Made by a program: the position numbers and the translations under genes. The notes below the pieces were generated by a model that had not been told where the DNA came from, ran no database searches, and was given only the letters and a program-made list of their open reading frames with translations. Below are positions 27,097-36,705 of a stretch of 64,000 nt of DNA, one piece after another. This DNA comes from Candidatus Propionivibrio dominans (GTDB lineage: Bacteria; Pseudomonadota; Gammaproteobacteria; Burkholderiales; Rhodocyclaceae): contig JADJNC010000008.1 of NCBI GenBank assembly GCA_016709335.1, positions 124,001 through 188,000 of the forward strand, in the 5' to 3' direction. The number at the start of each line of letters is the position of its first letter. Position 1 is the first letter of the stretch.

Positions 27097-29751
27097 ATGA
27101 AACGCATGCTATTTAATGCGACACAGGCCGAAGAACTCCGTGTCGCCATTGTTGATGGTCAGAAACTTGTTGATCTCGACATTGAATCGGCCGCCAAGGA
27201 ACAAAAAAAGAGCAACATTTACAAGGCCGTCATCACCCGTATCGAACCCAGTCTCGAAGCGGCATTTGTCGATTACGGTGCAGAACGGCACGGCTTTCTC
27301 CCTTTCAAGGAGATCTCCCGCACCTATTTCCAGTCGGGCGTCGAGGCCAGTCGCGCGACCATCAAGGAAGCCCTGCGCGAGGGTCAGGAACTGATCGTCC
27401 AGGTCGATAAGGACGAGCGCGGAAACAAGGGTGCCGCGCTGACGACTTTTGTCAGTCTGGCCGGTCGTTATCTTGTTCTGATGCCCAACAACCCCAGAGG
27501 GGGTGGCGTTTCCCGCCGTGTCGAGGGTGACGATCGCGCCGAACTGCGCGACGTGATGGATCAATTGCAGGTGCCGCAGGGCATGAGCCTGATCGCCCGC
27601 ACGGCTGCCATCGGTCGCAATGCCGAAGAGCTGCAGTGGGATCTCAACTACCTGATGCAGTTGTGGAAAGCCATCGATGGCGCAGCCAACCAGCAAAAAG
27701 GCGCCTTCCTGATTTATCAGGAAGGCAGTCTGGTCATTCGCGCCATTCGTGACTATTTCCAGCCTGATATCGGCGAAATACTGATCGATACCGACGACGT
27801 TTATGAGCAGGCACGCCAATTCATGGCTCATGTCATGCCCGGGACGGTCAACCGCATCAAACGCTATCGTGATGATGTACCCCTTTTTTCGCGCTTCCAG
27901 ATCGAGCACCAGATCGAGTCGGCTTACTCCCGACAGGTTATCCTGCCCTCGGGTGGAGCCATTGTTATCGACCACACCGAGGCTCTTGTTTCGGTTGACG
28001 TCAACTCCGGCCGCTCGACACGTGGCGCAGATATTGAGGAAACGGCCTACAAGACCAACCTCGAAGCCGCTGAAGAAGTCGCTCGTCAGCTACGCCTTCG
28101 CGATCTTGGAGGGCTGATCATCATCGACTTCATCGACATGGAGAGTCAGCGCAATCAGCGTGAAGTTGAAAATCGTCTGCGCGATGGCCTGCGACTTGAT
28201 CGGGCACGTGTGCAGACCGGAAAAATAAGCCGTTTCGGCTTGATGGAACTGTCGCGTCAACGACTGCGCCCGGCGCTTGCTGAAACCAGTTATATCCCCT
28301 GTCCACGCTGTTCCGGCACTGGCCATATTCGCAGTGCAGAATCGGCCGCGCTGCACATTCTGCGTATCCTCGAAGAAGAGGCGATGAAGGACAACACCGC
28401 TACCGTGCATTCACAGGTGCCCGTTGATGTCGCTACCTTTCTGCTCAACGAGAAACGCACGGATATCCAGGCCATCGAATTGCGGCACAAGGTCAGCATA
28501 CTGCTGATCCCCAATGTTCATCTGGAAACACCGCAGCACAGCATTATTCGTCTGCGTCATGACGAATTGAATCAGGACGAAATTCAGCAACCCTCATACA
28601 AGATGGTTGATGTACCCTCCGAAGAAGCCACCAGGCAAGCGTCTATCGCGGGTGAAGTCAAAACGCCGCGTCAGGAAGCAGCAATCAAGGGCATCACGAC
28701 AAGCGAGCCCGCCCCCATCGTTACCGAGAAAGCCAAAAGTGCGGGAGAAAAACCGGCAATTGGTCTATTCGCCCGAATTCTTGGCTGGTTCCACCGTGAT
28801 TCTGAACCGGCACCGATGCCAACACCGGCAAAAAAACCTCGTAACAATGCGCAACGTGATGGGCAGCGCGACGGGCGACGCGGCGCTCGCAACAATCGAC
28901 GCGACGAAGAAGGTGAGGGACGTGAGCCACGCGCCAGTCGTGAATCGGCTCGCGAGTCGCGCCCGGCACAAACTTCTGCGCGTGATGAGAATCAGAAACC
29001 GCGCGAGCCCAGGGAAGCGCGAGAGCCCCGTCGCCAGCGGGGTGAACCACGTCCTGAGCGTAAGGATCAGGCGACGGTCACTCAGCTTGCTGAAGATAAA
29101 ACAGGTATTCCAGCCAATGTTGAAACTTCGGATAAAATGGCTGCAGAGGGCACCGGAACCCGCCGCCGTGGTCGTCGCGGAGGTCGACGTGATCGTGGCG
29201 AACGGAGCGAGAATTCTGCCGAAGTCAGCACCACAGAGACTTTACTCCCCGTTGCAGCGATGGACGATCAAGTCATTGGGAACGTAACTTCACCATCGCT
29301 GGAAGCCGCTGTTGTGCCGCTTGCGCTGGTGGAGTTGGCCGAACAGGCGCCTGATACGGTGCCGGAAACCCATGAGATGGTAAAGCCGGCCCCTGAACCA
29401 GTCGCAGATCCGGTGATTGCCATTGAAGTTTCAAGCGAGGTTGAAGCCACTACCCTGGAATCTGTTTCTGCACCACTTTTACTTGATGAGTTGAAACCGG
29501 TTGAACTTGAGGTGGCACGTGTATTCGAACCCTCAACCCTTGACTCCGAGTCTCTTGTTGCCCCGGAACCATTGATCGACGTTGAAAGTGCACTCCAGAC
29601 TAGTGGTTTGGTCATGGTTGAAACGAGCAGCGAAAAGGTCAAATCATGGCAACCGGAAGTGGCAGTGATTGAATCAGCCCCGCGTCGCAAGCGCCCGGCT
29701 GCTGTCGTGGCGTCGGATGAGCCCCTTGAAATGGTAGAAACAAGCAGGTAG
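27097..29751 (+). CDS. rne: Ribonuclease E
   Basis: Main endonuclease of mRNA decay and rRNA/tRNA processing. From ATG 27097 the 884-residue protein has an S1 domain (IYKAVITRIEPSLEAAFVDYG), the DNase I-like catalytic region with SVDVNSGR (metal-binding Asp), and the zinc link PCPRCSGTGH near residue 405. The C-terminal half from about 510 is low-complexity: Arg/Glu-rich blocks (RRRGRRGGRRDRGE) for RNA binding, then an acidic Val/Glu/Pro-rich tail, the expected degradosome scaffold. GGGAG lies 8 bp before the start. Confidence 0.96.
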   Translation: MKRMLFNATQAEELRVAIVDGQKLVDLDIESAAKEQKKSNIYKAVITRIEPSLEAAFVDYGAERHGFLPFKEISRTYFQSGVEASRATIKEALREGQELIVQVDKDERGNKGAALTTFVSLAGRYLVLMPNNPRGGGVSRRVEGDDRAELRDVMDQLQVPQGMSLIARTAAIGRNAEELQWDLNYLMQLWKAIDGAANQQKGAFLIYQEGSLVIRAIRDYFQPDIGEILIDTDDVYEQARQFMAHVMPGTVNRIKRYRDDVPLFSRFQIEHQIESAYSRQVILPSGGAIVIDHTEALVSVDVNSGRSTRGADIEETAYKTNLEAAEEVARQLRLRDLGGLIIIDFIDMESQRNQREVENRLRDGLRLDRARVQTGKISRFGLMELSRQRLRPALAETSYIPCPRCSGTGHIRSAESAALHILRILEEEAMKDNTATVHSQVPVDVATFLLNEKRTDIQAIELRHKVSILLIPNVHLETPQHSIIRLRHDELNQDEIQQPSYKMVDVPSEEATRQASIAGEVKTPRQEAAIKGITTSEPAPIVTEKAKSAGEKPAIGLFARILGWFHRDSEPAPMPTPAKKPRNNAQRDGQRDGRRGARNNRRDEEGEGREPRASRESARESRPAQTSARDENQKPREPREAREPRRQRGEPRPERKDQATVTQLAEDKTGIPANVETSDKMAAEGTGTRRRGRRGGRRDRGERSENSAEVSTTETLLPVAAMDDQVIGNVTSPSLEAAVVPLALVELAEQAPDTVPETHEMVKPAPEPVADPVIAIEVSSEVEATTLESVSAPLLLDELKPVELEVARVFEPSTLDSESLVAPEPLIDVESALQTSGLVMVETSSEKVKSWQPEVAVIESAPRRKRPAAVVASDEPLEMVETSR

Positions 29752-29793
29752 CTCGACACAAATCACCAGACAGGCGGTCTGGCAGAAAAAGCA

Positions 29794-29819
29794 ACGGGGC
29801 GCATTTTGCGCCCCGTTTG
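29794..29819 (+). terminator. Intrinsic terminator after rne
   Basis: ACGGGGCGC and GCGCCCCGT arms (9 bp, perfect) around ATTTT, followed by TTT. Upstream GCAA and the mirror arms allow some function on the minus strand for the convergent phosphatase gene. Confidence 0.85.
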
Positions 29820-29841
29820 TCAGTTCTGACCTCTGAATTTC

Positions 29842-30351
29842 CTAGCGCGTTTTATTGTTCGCGTCCTTTGCACTCATCGCTGCAGATCGCTCCTTGACCA
29901 AATCGACCAGCCCCTTGGTCGCATCTTCGACCATGTCAAGCACCAGATCGAATCCCTGACCCAGTCCGTAATAGGGGTCAGGTACCTCCTCATCGTCAAA
30001 ATTGCTTGAATAGTCCATGAACAAGCCCAGACGCTCGGATCGCTCCGGTGGACAAACACGATGGAGCGCCTCAAGGCTGTTTCGATCCATCGCCAGGATC
30101 AGATCAAAATAGTCAAGATCCTGTGGCGCTACCTTGCGCGCGCGAATGCCGGACAGATCATAGCCGCGTCGGGCTGCGGCCCGTTGAGTGCGCTGATCAG
30201 GCGCTTCTCCGACGTGATATCCGTGAGTGCCGGCAGACGCCACATCAACCTTGTCCTCAAGCTTTTTCTCTTGCAATTTGCGGCGAAAGACGCCTTCGGC
30301 TGTCGGCGAGCGGCAGATATTGCCCATGCAGACAAACAAAACTCTAATCAT
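29842..30351 (-). CDS. Low-molecular-weight protein-tyrosine phosphatase
   Basis: 169-residue phosphatase with the P-loop VCMGNICRSPTAEG (Cys8, Arg14) and the general acid Asp in VPDPYYG near residue 122. GGAGG lies 7 bp before the ATG at 30349-30351; the frame is open to 30375. The C-terminal 20 residues (KERSAAMSAKDANNKTR) are an unconserved tail. No exopolysaccharide or tyrosine-kinase gene is nearby, so its target is unknown. Confidence 0.9.
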   Translation of the reverse strand: MIRVLFVCMGNICRSPTAEGVFRRKLQEKKLEDKVDVASAGTHGYHVGEAPDQRTQRAAARRGYDLSGIRARKVAPQDLDYFDLILAMDRNSLEALHRVCPPERSERLGLFMDYSSNFDDEEVPDPYYGLGQGFDLVLDMVEDATKGLVDLVKERSAAMSAKDANNKTR

Positions 30352-30513
30352 TCGCTCACCCTCCACTGTGTTCATTCGAGGCCGTGCGAGAAGCAGCTCA
30401 TCACAAGCAGAAAAAATACCTCTTGAATCACTAGACAGTCGATTCGAAATAATTTGCTTGGTGCACGGACTGATGAATTTCTACTAAACATGACAACTTG
30501 GCGCCGAATTCGT

Positions 30514-32582
30514 TCAAACACCGCTATCGTGCGTTGCAGCACCAAACAGTTGCTCCTTGATACTAAACAGGCGGTCGCGCGTTGCTGCCGCTTTCTCAAA
30601 TTCCAGATTTCTCGCGTAATCAATCATTTCCTTTTCCAGGCGCTTGAATTCACGTGTCAGTTGTTTTCCGCTCATTGCCCTATAACCGGCTTGCTGTTGC
30701 GCCACCTTGAGCTCACGTTGAGCACCGGCAGAATCATAGACCCCGTCGATAATATCCTTGATACGCTTGGCTACCCCCTTCGGGGTAATGCCATGGCTAG
30801 CATTATATCGAATCTGTTTTTCGCGTCGACGTTCGGTTTCGGAGATGGCACGCCGCATCGATTCAGTTATGCGATCTGCGTAAAGAATGGCCGTGCCATT
30901 GAGATGGCGTGCAGCACGACCGATGGTTTGAATCAGTGAGCGTTCGGAGCGCAAAAAACCTTCCTTGTCGGCATCGAGAATAGCCACCAGCGAAACTTCT
31001 GGAATATCAAGACCTTCGCGCAACAGGTTGATGCCAACCAGCACGTCAAATTCACCCAGGCGCAGATCACGAATGATTTCAACACGTTCAACCGTATCAA
31101 TGTCCGAATGCAGGTAGCGCACGCGGACCCCGTTCTCTCCCAGATAGTCGGTCAACTCTTCGGACATTCGCTTGGTCAGCGTCGTTACCAGAATCCGCTC
31201 ATCGTGTGCCACCCGCAACCTGATTTCGGACAGCAGGTCATCAATCTGCGTCGACGCCGGGCGAACAATGATCACCGGGTCGATCAATCCGGTCGGGCGG
31301 ACGAGTTGCTCGACGACCTGTCCCTGGTGCGAGCTTTCATATTCGGATGGTGTTGCCGAAACAAAAATGGTCTGGCGCAACAGTGCTTCATATTCTTCAA
31401 ACTTGAGCGGCCGGTTGTCCAGCGCCGAGGGCAGCCGGAATCCATAATTGACCAGATTTTCCTTGCGCGAACGATCACCCTTGTACATGGCGCCGACTTG
31501 CGGAATGGCAACGTGCGATTCGTCGACGAACATCAGGGCATCGGCCGACAGATAATCAATCAGTGTCGGCGGCGGCTCGCCTGCCTTGCGACCGGATAGA
31601 TAACGCGAGTAGTTTTCTATGCCCTTGCAGAATCCCAGTTGGTCGAGCATCTCCAGATCGAAGCGGGTGCGCTGCTCGATACGCTGCGCTTCAACCAGCC
31701 GGTTCTCCTTGTTGAAAAACTCGATGCGCTCGCGTAGCTCGCTCTTGATGGCTTCGATGGCGCGCAATACGGTTGCACGCGGCGTCACGTAATGCGATGA
31801 AGGAAAAACCGTAAAACGTGCGAGTTTGCTCTGCAAATGACCAGTCAGCGGGTCAAAGACCTGGAGACCTTCAATCTCGTCGTCAAAAAGCGAGATTCGT
31901 ATGGCGTGCTCGGCATGTTCGGCGGGAAAAACGTCGATGAGGTCGCCACGTACGCGGAAAGTGCCACGATGGAAGTCGATTTCGTTGCGCTCGTACTGCA
32001 TCTCGATCAGCCGCTTGATCACCTCGCGCTGTCCCATGCGGTCGCCGACGCGCATGGTCAGAATCATCTTGTGATACTCGTCGCGGTCGCCGATACCGTA
32101 AATGCAGGAGACGGTGGCGACGATGATGCAATCGCGGCGTTCGAGCAGGCTTTTGGTTGCCGAAAGCCGCATCTGTTCAATGTGCTCGTTGATCGACGAA
32201 TCCTTCTCGATGAACAGGTCGCGTGCCGGAACGTAGGCTTCAGGCTGGTAATAATCGTAATAGGAAACGAAATACTCGACCGCGTTTTCCGGGAAAAACT
32301 CGCGAAACTCCGCGTAGAGTTGTGCCGCCAGGGTTTTGTTCGGGGCCAGTACCAGCGCCGGGCGCCCGGTACGGGCAATGACGTTGGCCATGGTGTAGGT
32401 CTTTCCCGAACCAGTCACCCCGAGCAGGGTTTGAAAGGACAACCCATCGTCAAGTCCCTCGACCAGACTGGCTATCGCCTCCGGCTGATCGCCGGCGGGC
32501 AGAAATGGCTGGTGCAGACGAAAGGGACTGCCTTCGAAGGTAACAAACGGTATTTTTCGGGGGATTCAAGTGAATTCGGCAT
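30514..32582 (-). CDS. uvrB: UvrABC subunit B, reading frame broken near the N-terminus
   Basis: DNA-damage recognition helicase of nucleotide excision repair. The open frame holds [17 protein letters not shown] (Walker A), the beta-hairpin [26 protein letters not shown] and a C-terminal UVR domain that binds UvrC. The conserved N-terminus [21 protein letters not shown] is readable upstream but lacks a start in that frame. ATG 32580-32582 begins another frame ([10 protein letters not shown]). One extra A in the five-A run at 32553-32557 joins them into a normal ~689-residue protein. Likely sequence error. Confidence 0.92.
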
Positions 32583-32762
32583 GATAGAATTCTACGTCGT
32601 TTCGGCACTGGCCGTCGCTGGCGTATTCATTGTTCTGTGACTGAGTTTGATGAATAGGCAGGGCACGGATAAGTTCATCCCCTTTTACAATGCGTAGCGC
32701 GTGGCAGCCCATCACTGGCTTACGCCTCAGCGCTACACTGACTGGATATTTTTGGATTACCC

Positions 32763-33965
32763 ATGAGCTCATCGATCTTCGCTGCCGTTGAAATGGCCCC
32801 ACGTGACCCGATTCTCGGCCTGAACGAATCCTTTAACGCCGATACTCGCGCGACCAGGGTTAATCTGGGAGTCGGTGTGTACTTTGACGACAAGGGCAAG
32901 ATCCCGCTGCTCGGTGCTGTCAGGATGGCCGAAAAATCCCGTCTGGAGGCCATGCCGGCGCGCGGTTACCAGCCGATTGAAGGTCCGGGCGCCTACAACC
33001 AGGCAGTACAAGCACTGCTCTTCGGCAAGGATTCAGCGCTGCTCAGCGAAGGCCGCGTGGTCACCGCCGAAGCCTTGGGCGGGACCGGCGCACTGAAGGT
33101 TGGCGCCGACTACCTCAAACGTCTGCTACCGGACAGCACGGTTTATATCAGTGATCCGAGTTGGGAGAACCACCTTGCCCTGTTCGAGTACGCCGGTTTC
33201 CCGGTGAAGTCCTACCCTTACTACGATGCGGGTACCCGTAGCGTGAATTTTGAAAGCATGAAAGCCAGCCTGAACTCGCTGCCCAGCGGTTCGATCATCG
33301 TGTTGCACGCCTGTTGCCATAACCCGACGGGTGCCGACCTGACGGCAGCTCAGTGGCAGGAAACCATTGAAGCCATTCGCGCGCGCGGTCTGGTGCCTTT
33401 CATCGATATGGCTTATCAGGGTTTTGCCGATGGTATCTCCGAAGATGCCCTGGCGCTCAACCTGTTTGCCGCTTCCGGCCTGCAGTTCTTTGTCGCCAGT
33501 TCATTTTCCAAGTCATTCTCGCTTTACGGTGAGCGCGTTGGTGCCCTGTCTATTGTTACGGCAAGCAAAGACGAATCTGCACGCGTACTGTCGCAAATCA
33601 AGCGTGTCATCCGGACCAACTACTCCAACCCGCCGACCCATGGGGGTGCGGTAGTTGCTGCAGTGCTCTCCAATCCGGAATTGCGACAGATGTGGGAAGA
33701 CGAACTGGCCATCATGCGTAATCGTATCCGTGCCATGCGCAGCAGTCTGGTTGAGAAACTGAAAGCCAGGGGCACAGCACAGGATTTTTCGTTTGTCATC
33801 AAGCAGCGCGGCATGTTCTCTTACACCGGCCTTTCTGCTGAACAGGTCGATCGACTGCGAAGCGAGTTCGGGATTTATGCCGTCAGTACCGGTCGTATCT
33901 GCCTGGCTGCGCTGAATTCCGGCAACATCGACTATGTGGCCGAAGCAATCGCCAGCGTTCTATGA
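32763..33965 (+). CDS. tyrB: Aromatic/aspartate aminotransferase (class I, PLP)
   Basis: 400-residue class-Ia aminotransferase. N-terminal FAAVEMAPRDPILGLNESFN, NLGVGVY, then GGTGALKVGAD, SDPSWENHLALFEYAGFPV, HACCHNPTGADL and the PLP lysine in SSFSKSFSLYGERVGAL near residue 246. Arg near 374 (VSTGRICLAALN) binds the carboxylate. AspC and TyrB types are hard to separate; tyrB-like annotation is usual next to uvrB in betaproteobacteria. The 180 bp between uvrB and this gene should contain both promoters; I saw no LexA box there. Confidence 0.88.
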   Translation: MSSSIFAAVEMAPRDPILGLNESFNADTRATRVNLGVGVYFDDKGKIPLLGAVRMAEKSRLEAMPARGYQPIEGPGAYNQAVQALLFGKDSALLSEGRVVTAEALGGTGALKVGADYLKRLLPDSTVYISDPSWENHLALFEYAGFPVKSYPYYDAGTRSVNFESMKASLNSLPSGSIIVLHACCHNPTGADLTAAQWQETIEAIRARGLVPFIDMAYQGFADGISEDALALNLFAASGLQFFVASSFSKSFSLYGERVGALSIVTASKDESARVLSQIKRVIRTNYSNPPTHGGAVVAAVLSNPELRQMWEDELAIMRNRIRAMRSSLVEKLKARGTAQDFSFVIKQRGMFSYTGLSAEQVDRLRSEFGIYAVSTGRICLAALNSGNIDYVAEAIASVL

Positions 33966-33983
33966 GTTCTTGAGCAATCGATT

Positions 33984-34011
33984 CGAAAACGCCGGGCTCC
34001 GGCATTTTTCG
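33984..34011. terminator. Bidirectional terminator between the aminotransferase and asmA-like genes
   Basis: CGAAAA and TTTTTCG flank GCCGG-GCT-CCGGC (33991-34003), giving a stem with T runs on both strands between two convergent genes. Confidence 0.8.
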
Positions 34012-34027
34012 CTTGAGGCTGCGTTGA

Positions 34028-35869
34028 TCATTTACTTCCAACCTGCAGTACTGGGGCATCAAGTGGTCCGCTAATGGTGACCGGGACGCGCGTCTGATTC
34101 GCTGTTCCGCGCATCTGCAGCACCATCTTTCCGCGTATCTGCAGATTCTTGCTGACTTCGATTTGCCCGGTGGATTGCATCAAACCGGAGTCCAGAATCA
34201 ATCCATTAAACTGATAGCTCGTCGGGGTGAAGTTGACGCTTCCCGTCAACTGTTCAAACAGGGTCGCCCCTCCCTGTACAGACATATTGGAAACGCGACG
34301 CACCGCCTCGGCCAGGTCAATGCCGCGAATGCTTCCCCGGCGAACGGTAAAATCACCCTCGGCGATGACCGCTGAAAAGATCGTTGCCCATGAATCGGCC
34401 GTCGACGAGAATTTCAATTTTCCAGAGATTCCACCTGAAAATTTCTCTCCGACCCCCACCGCGTTGCCCAATCGAGAGGCATTGACCCTTTCAAATACAA
34501 CCTCGCCTGACATGCTCGGCTGTTTATCCGCTCGTAGAACAGCAAAACCCTGAATCAGTCCGTTAAATAGTCGTAACTCCATTCTTCTTATCGTGAATGC
34601 CCCGTTCTCAATGGCTCCATTCAGATTGACCGAATCAAAAAGGAAAGGGGATCCTTGCGACGGATGCCATCCGAAACCTTCCAGATTCACTTCAAGTCCT
34701 TGCGCCAGCGGCTTCACCTCGAAGCTCAAGCTATGATCGGGATCTCGCAATTTCAGGGACTGGAACAAACCATCAGCAGATCGCCTGGCCTCACCCTCCA
34801 TGCCGGAAAAACCGAGCCCACCAAATGAAACCTCGGTTTTCTCAAAGCGGATATGGTCAACCCTCACCCGGGCTGTCGGCTTTGACAACTCAACAAAAAC
34901 ACCGGGCAGGCCGACAATCAGTTCGGCAGGGAGCGACACGCCATTCAGCACGACTTCGCGAAAGGATGTCTTCCCAATGATCAATGATCCTATCACTGGC
35001 ACAAGGCGGAGCTCAGCGATGCGTATTTTGTCCTTGTCAGTACCGATGTGTACATTGCCGAGCAACAAACCGGGGTTGGGATAGACGTCCACGCGCATTG
35101 ACCCCACCTTGACGGGTCGCCCACTGGCCTGTTCAAAAGCAGCTTCAACGCCAGGCAGGTAGCTGTCGTAAGGGAAGAAGAGAATCGTCAAATAGGCAAG
35201 TCCAAGCAGGCCAAAAAAACCAGAGACTGCAATCATTGGCCAACCCATCGTACTTCTCTGGCCACGACGTATCGGTTTGATCGAAATGTCCTCGTCGTTC
35301 TTCTGGGGTGCACTCGGCAAAAGCGCTTTAAGTCTTTCAAGAAATGAAGGTTTTGCTACTTGGTCAAGTGTGAATTGCGTTTCAGATAACTTTTGCGTTT
35401 TTTCTTGCGAAAAAACTGGATAATTTGCACCACTGACTTGCGTAGAATGCATTGACGAAAGAGGGAGCTGCGATATCGATGAATCGCTTTTTGCAAGGTG
35501 ATCAAGCACGGGGTCTATAGATACTGGACTATCAGATACAGATGACTCTACAACACCAACTGCCCCAGGAGATGAAATCTGGATTGCCTTATTTATCGCC
35601 GCTTCACGTATTTCCTGGGCAACCTTATTACTCTCCCCCCAGAGCGAATCCTGTTCCACCCGTGGCACGATAAATCCGCCTTTTTCGAGATCGCGCAAAG
35701 CGTTTTCCGTAAGCTGTGGATTGCCTGTTTTGAGACACAGATCAGCGACTGTTGATTGACTGTCAACCAGGATCAGAACCATGCGCACATTCCTTTGCAT
35801 GACCCGCGTTCGCTGATGCATTGCCTCCTCGCCAGAGGCTGTTTTGGAATAGATGAGATCGTGATCCAT
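34028..35869 (-). CDS. AsmA-like protein with an N-terminal helical/winged domain
   Basis: 613-residue protein of three parts. Residues 20-75 (RMVLILVDSQSTVADLCLKTGNPQ, TENALRDLEKGGFIVPRV) look like a small winged-helix-type domain on the cytoplasmic side. Residues 80-210 are a polar linker. One membrane segment (MGWPMIAVSGFFGLLGLAYLTILFF, near 220-245) precedes an AsmA/TamB-like periplasmic part with repeated beta strands (RPVKVGSMRVDVYPNPGLLLGNVHIG, then a C-terminal block with GKLKFSSTADSW and LQIRGKMVLQMRG). AsmA-like proteins act in lipid transport or outer-membrane assembly. The fusion of a DNA-binding-like head to this body is unusual. It is transcribed away from tRNA-Asn. Confidence 0.75.
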   Translation of the reverse strand: MDHDLIYSKTASGEEAMHQRTRVMQRNVRMVLILVDSQSTVADLCLKTGNPQLTENALRDLEKGGFIVPRVEQDSLWGESNKVAQEIREAAINKAIQISSPGAVGVVESSVSDSPVSIDPVLDHLAKSDSSISQLPLSSMHSTQVSGANYPVFSQEKTQKLSETQFTLDQVAKPSFLERLKALLPSAPQKNDEDISIKPIRRGQRSTMGWPMIAVSGFFGLLGLAYLTILFFPYDSYLPGVEAAFEQASGRPVKVGSMRVDVYPNPGLLLGNVHIGTDKDKIRIAELRLVPVIGSLIIGKTSFREVVLNGVSLPAELIVGLPGVFVELSKPTARVRVDHIRFEKTEVSFGGLGFSGMEGEARRSADGLFQSLKLRDPDHSLSFEVKPLAQGLEVNLEGFGWHPSQGSPFLFDSVNLNGAIENGAFTIRRMELRLFNGLIQGFAVLRADKQPSMSGEVVFERVNASRLGNAVGVGEKFSGGISGKLKFSSTADSWATIFSAVIAEGDFTVRRGSIRGIDLAEAVRRVSNMSVQGGATLFEQLTGSVNFTPTSYQFNGLILDSGLMQSTGQIEVSKNLQIRGKMVLQMRGTANQTRVPVTISGPLDAPVLQVGSK

Positions 35870-35883
35870 TTGCGGTCAGTTTG

Positions 35884-35912
35884 TTGACGAAAGGTTGGTG
35901 AATGTCTAGAAT
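35884..35912 (+). promoter_or_regulatory. Sigma-70 promoter of tRNA-Asn
   Basis: TTGACG (35884-35889), 17-bp spacer, TAGAAT (35907-35912), followed by GCGCGC. The GC-rich stretch after the -10 is typical of stable-RNA promoters under stringent control. Transcription would begin about 7-8 bp before the mature tRNA. Confidence 0.88.
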
Positions 35913-35926
35913 GCGCGCTTCGTTGT

Positions 35927-36002
35927 TCCTCGATAGCTCAGTTGGTAGAGCGCCGGACTGTTAATCCGTAGGTCCCTGGTTCGAGCCCAGGTCGAGGAGC
36001 CA
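35927..36002 (+). tRNA. tRNA-Asn (anticodon GTT)
   Basis: 76-nt cloverleaf with encoded CCA. Acceptor arms TCCTCGA and TCGAGGA, D-arm AGCTCAGTTGGTAGAGC, anticodon loop CTGTTAA with GTT at 35960-35962, T-arm GGTTCGAGCC, discriminator G. Confidence 0.97.
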
Positions 36003-36014
36003 GAAAATTCAGGA

Positions 36015-36046
36015 CCTCGCAAGTTTTTCGACTTGCGGGGTTTTTT
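36015..36046 (+). terminator. Intrinsic terminator of tRNA-Asn
   Basis: CCTCGCAAG and CTTGCGGGG arms (9 bp including a T-G pair) around an 8-base loop, then six T. Confidence 0.9.
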
Positions 36047-36300
36047 GCTTATTGGGTACCGTGTTCATTTTGTGCCCAAAGATTTCAAGCTCTCCAAATA
36101 CAGACCTAAAGACTCTTTCAGTCCGAAGGCATTAGAATACACCACCATAAAGCTATCTTCATAGCCTGATTCAAGTTGGAGCAATTGTCATGGTTGCTCG
36201 CCGGTCACAAAAAACCACTCGATGTACTTGCCAAACTCAACGTCGAGCGCCTCCTCAACGACCAGAACAATCATGAATAGCTTGATCCCCCACCACTGAT

Positions 36301-36664
36301 GAAACCATCGCCGGCACCCGCAAGTGGCTTGAACGTGCCGTGATCGGCCTCAATCTCACGGGGGTGCATTTGAAAAAGCAGTTGCACTACGTGGTCAGCG
36401 AGGCCACCCGGCGAAATGCTGTTCTCCGATCTTTAGCAGGAATGGCTGTTTCTGCCGGAGAAATTGCCGGAGGTAACGGACACCACGCTGCTCATACACC
36501 CGTATGTGCTTGGGAATTTTGATGACTTCACCGATTTTACCGATCTGGAGGGGGTAGTGTTACGTACGCAGGGACTCGTTGGCAGCTTGCAGGTAGCCCA
36601 TTTTTACCCGGACTACTGCTTTTCCAATTCCGAACCCGGTGACATCCTCCAAGCTGGGTCTTGA
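36301..36664 (+). pseudogene. DUF1415 family pseudogene
   Basis: Remains of a DUF1415 protein: ETIAGTRKWLERAVIGLNL, then a gap where the family has a CPF-type segment, then HLKKQLHYVVSEA. After a frame change near 36437 it reads LPEVTDTTLLIHPYVLGNF and VGSLQVAHFYPDYCFSNSEP. No start is left, and the C-terminus (normally SPYPxLHLLRE...) is missing beyond the stop at 36662-36664. Just upstream (36175-36280) another coding-like tail (AGHKKPLDVLAKLNVERLL) ends in a stop. Several lesions show true decay. Confidence 0.8.
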
Positions 36665-36705
36665 TGGCCTGGCGCGATCCAACTTTGCCAATCCGCCAGA
36701 GCATC

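Noticed and set aside
36175..36280. Coding-like tail AGHKKPLDVLAKLNVERLL before the DUF1415 pseudogene
   Set aside because: It ends in a stop and has a stop just upstream; too short to assign, so mentioned only with the pseudogene.
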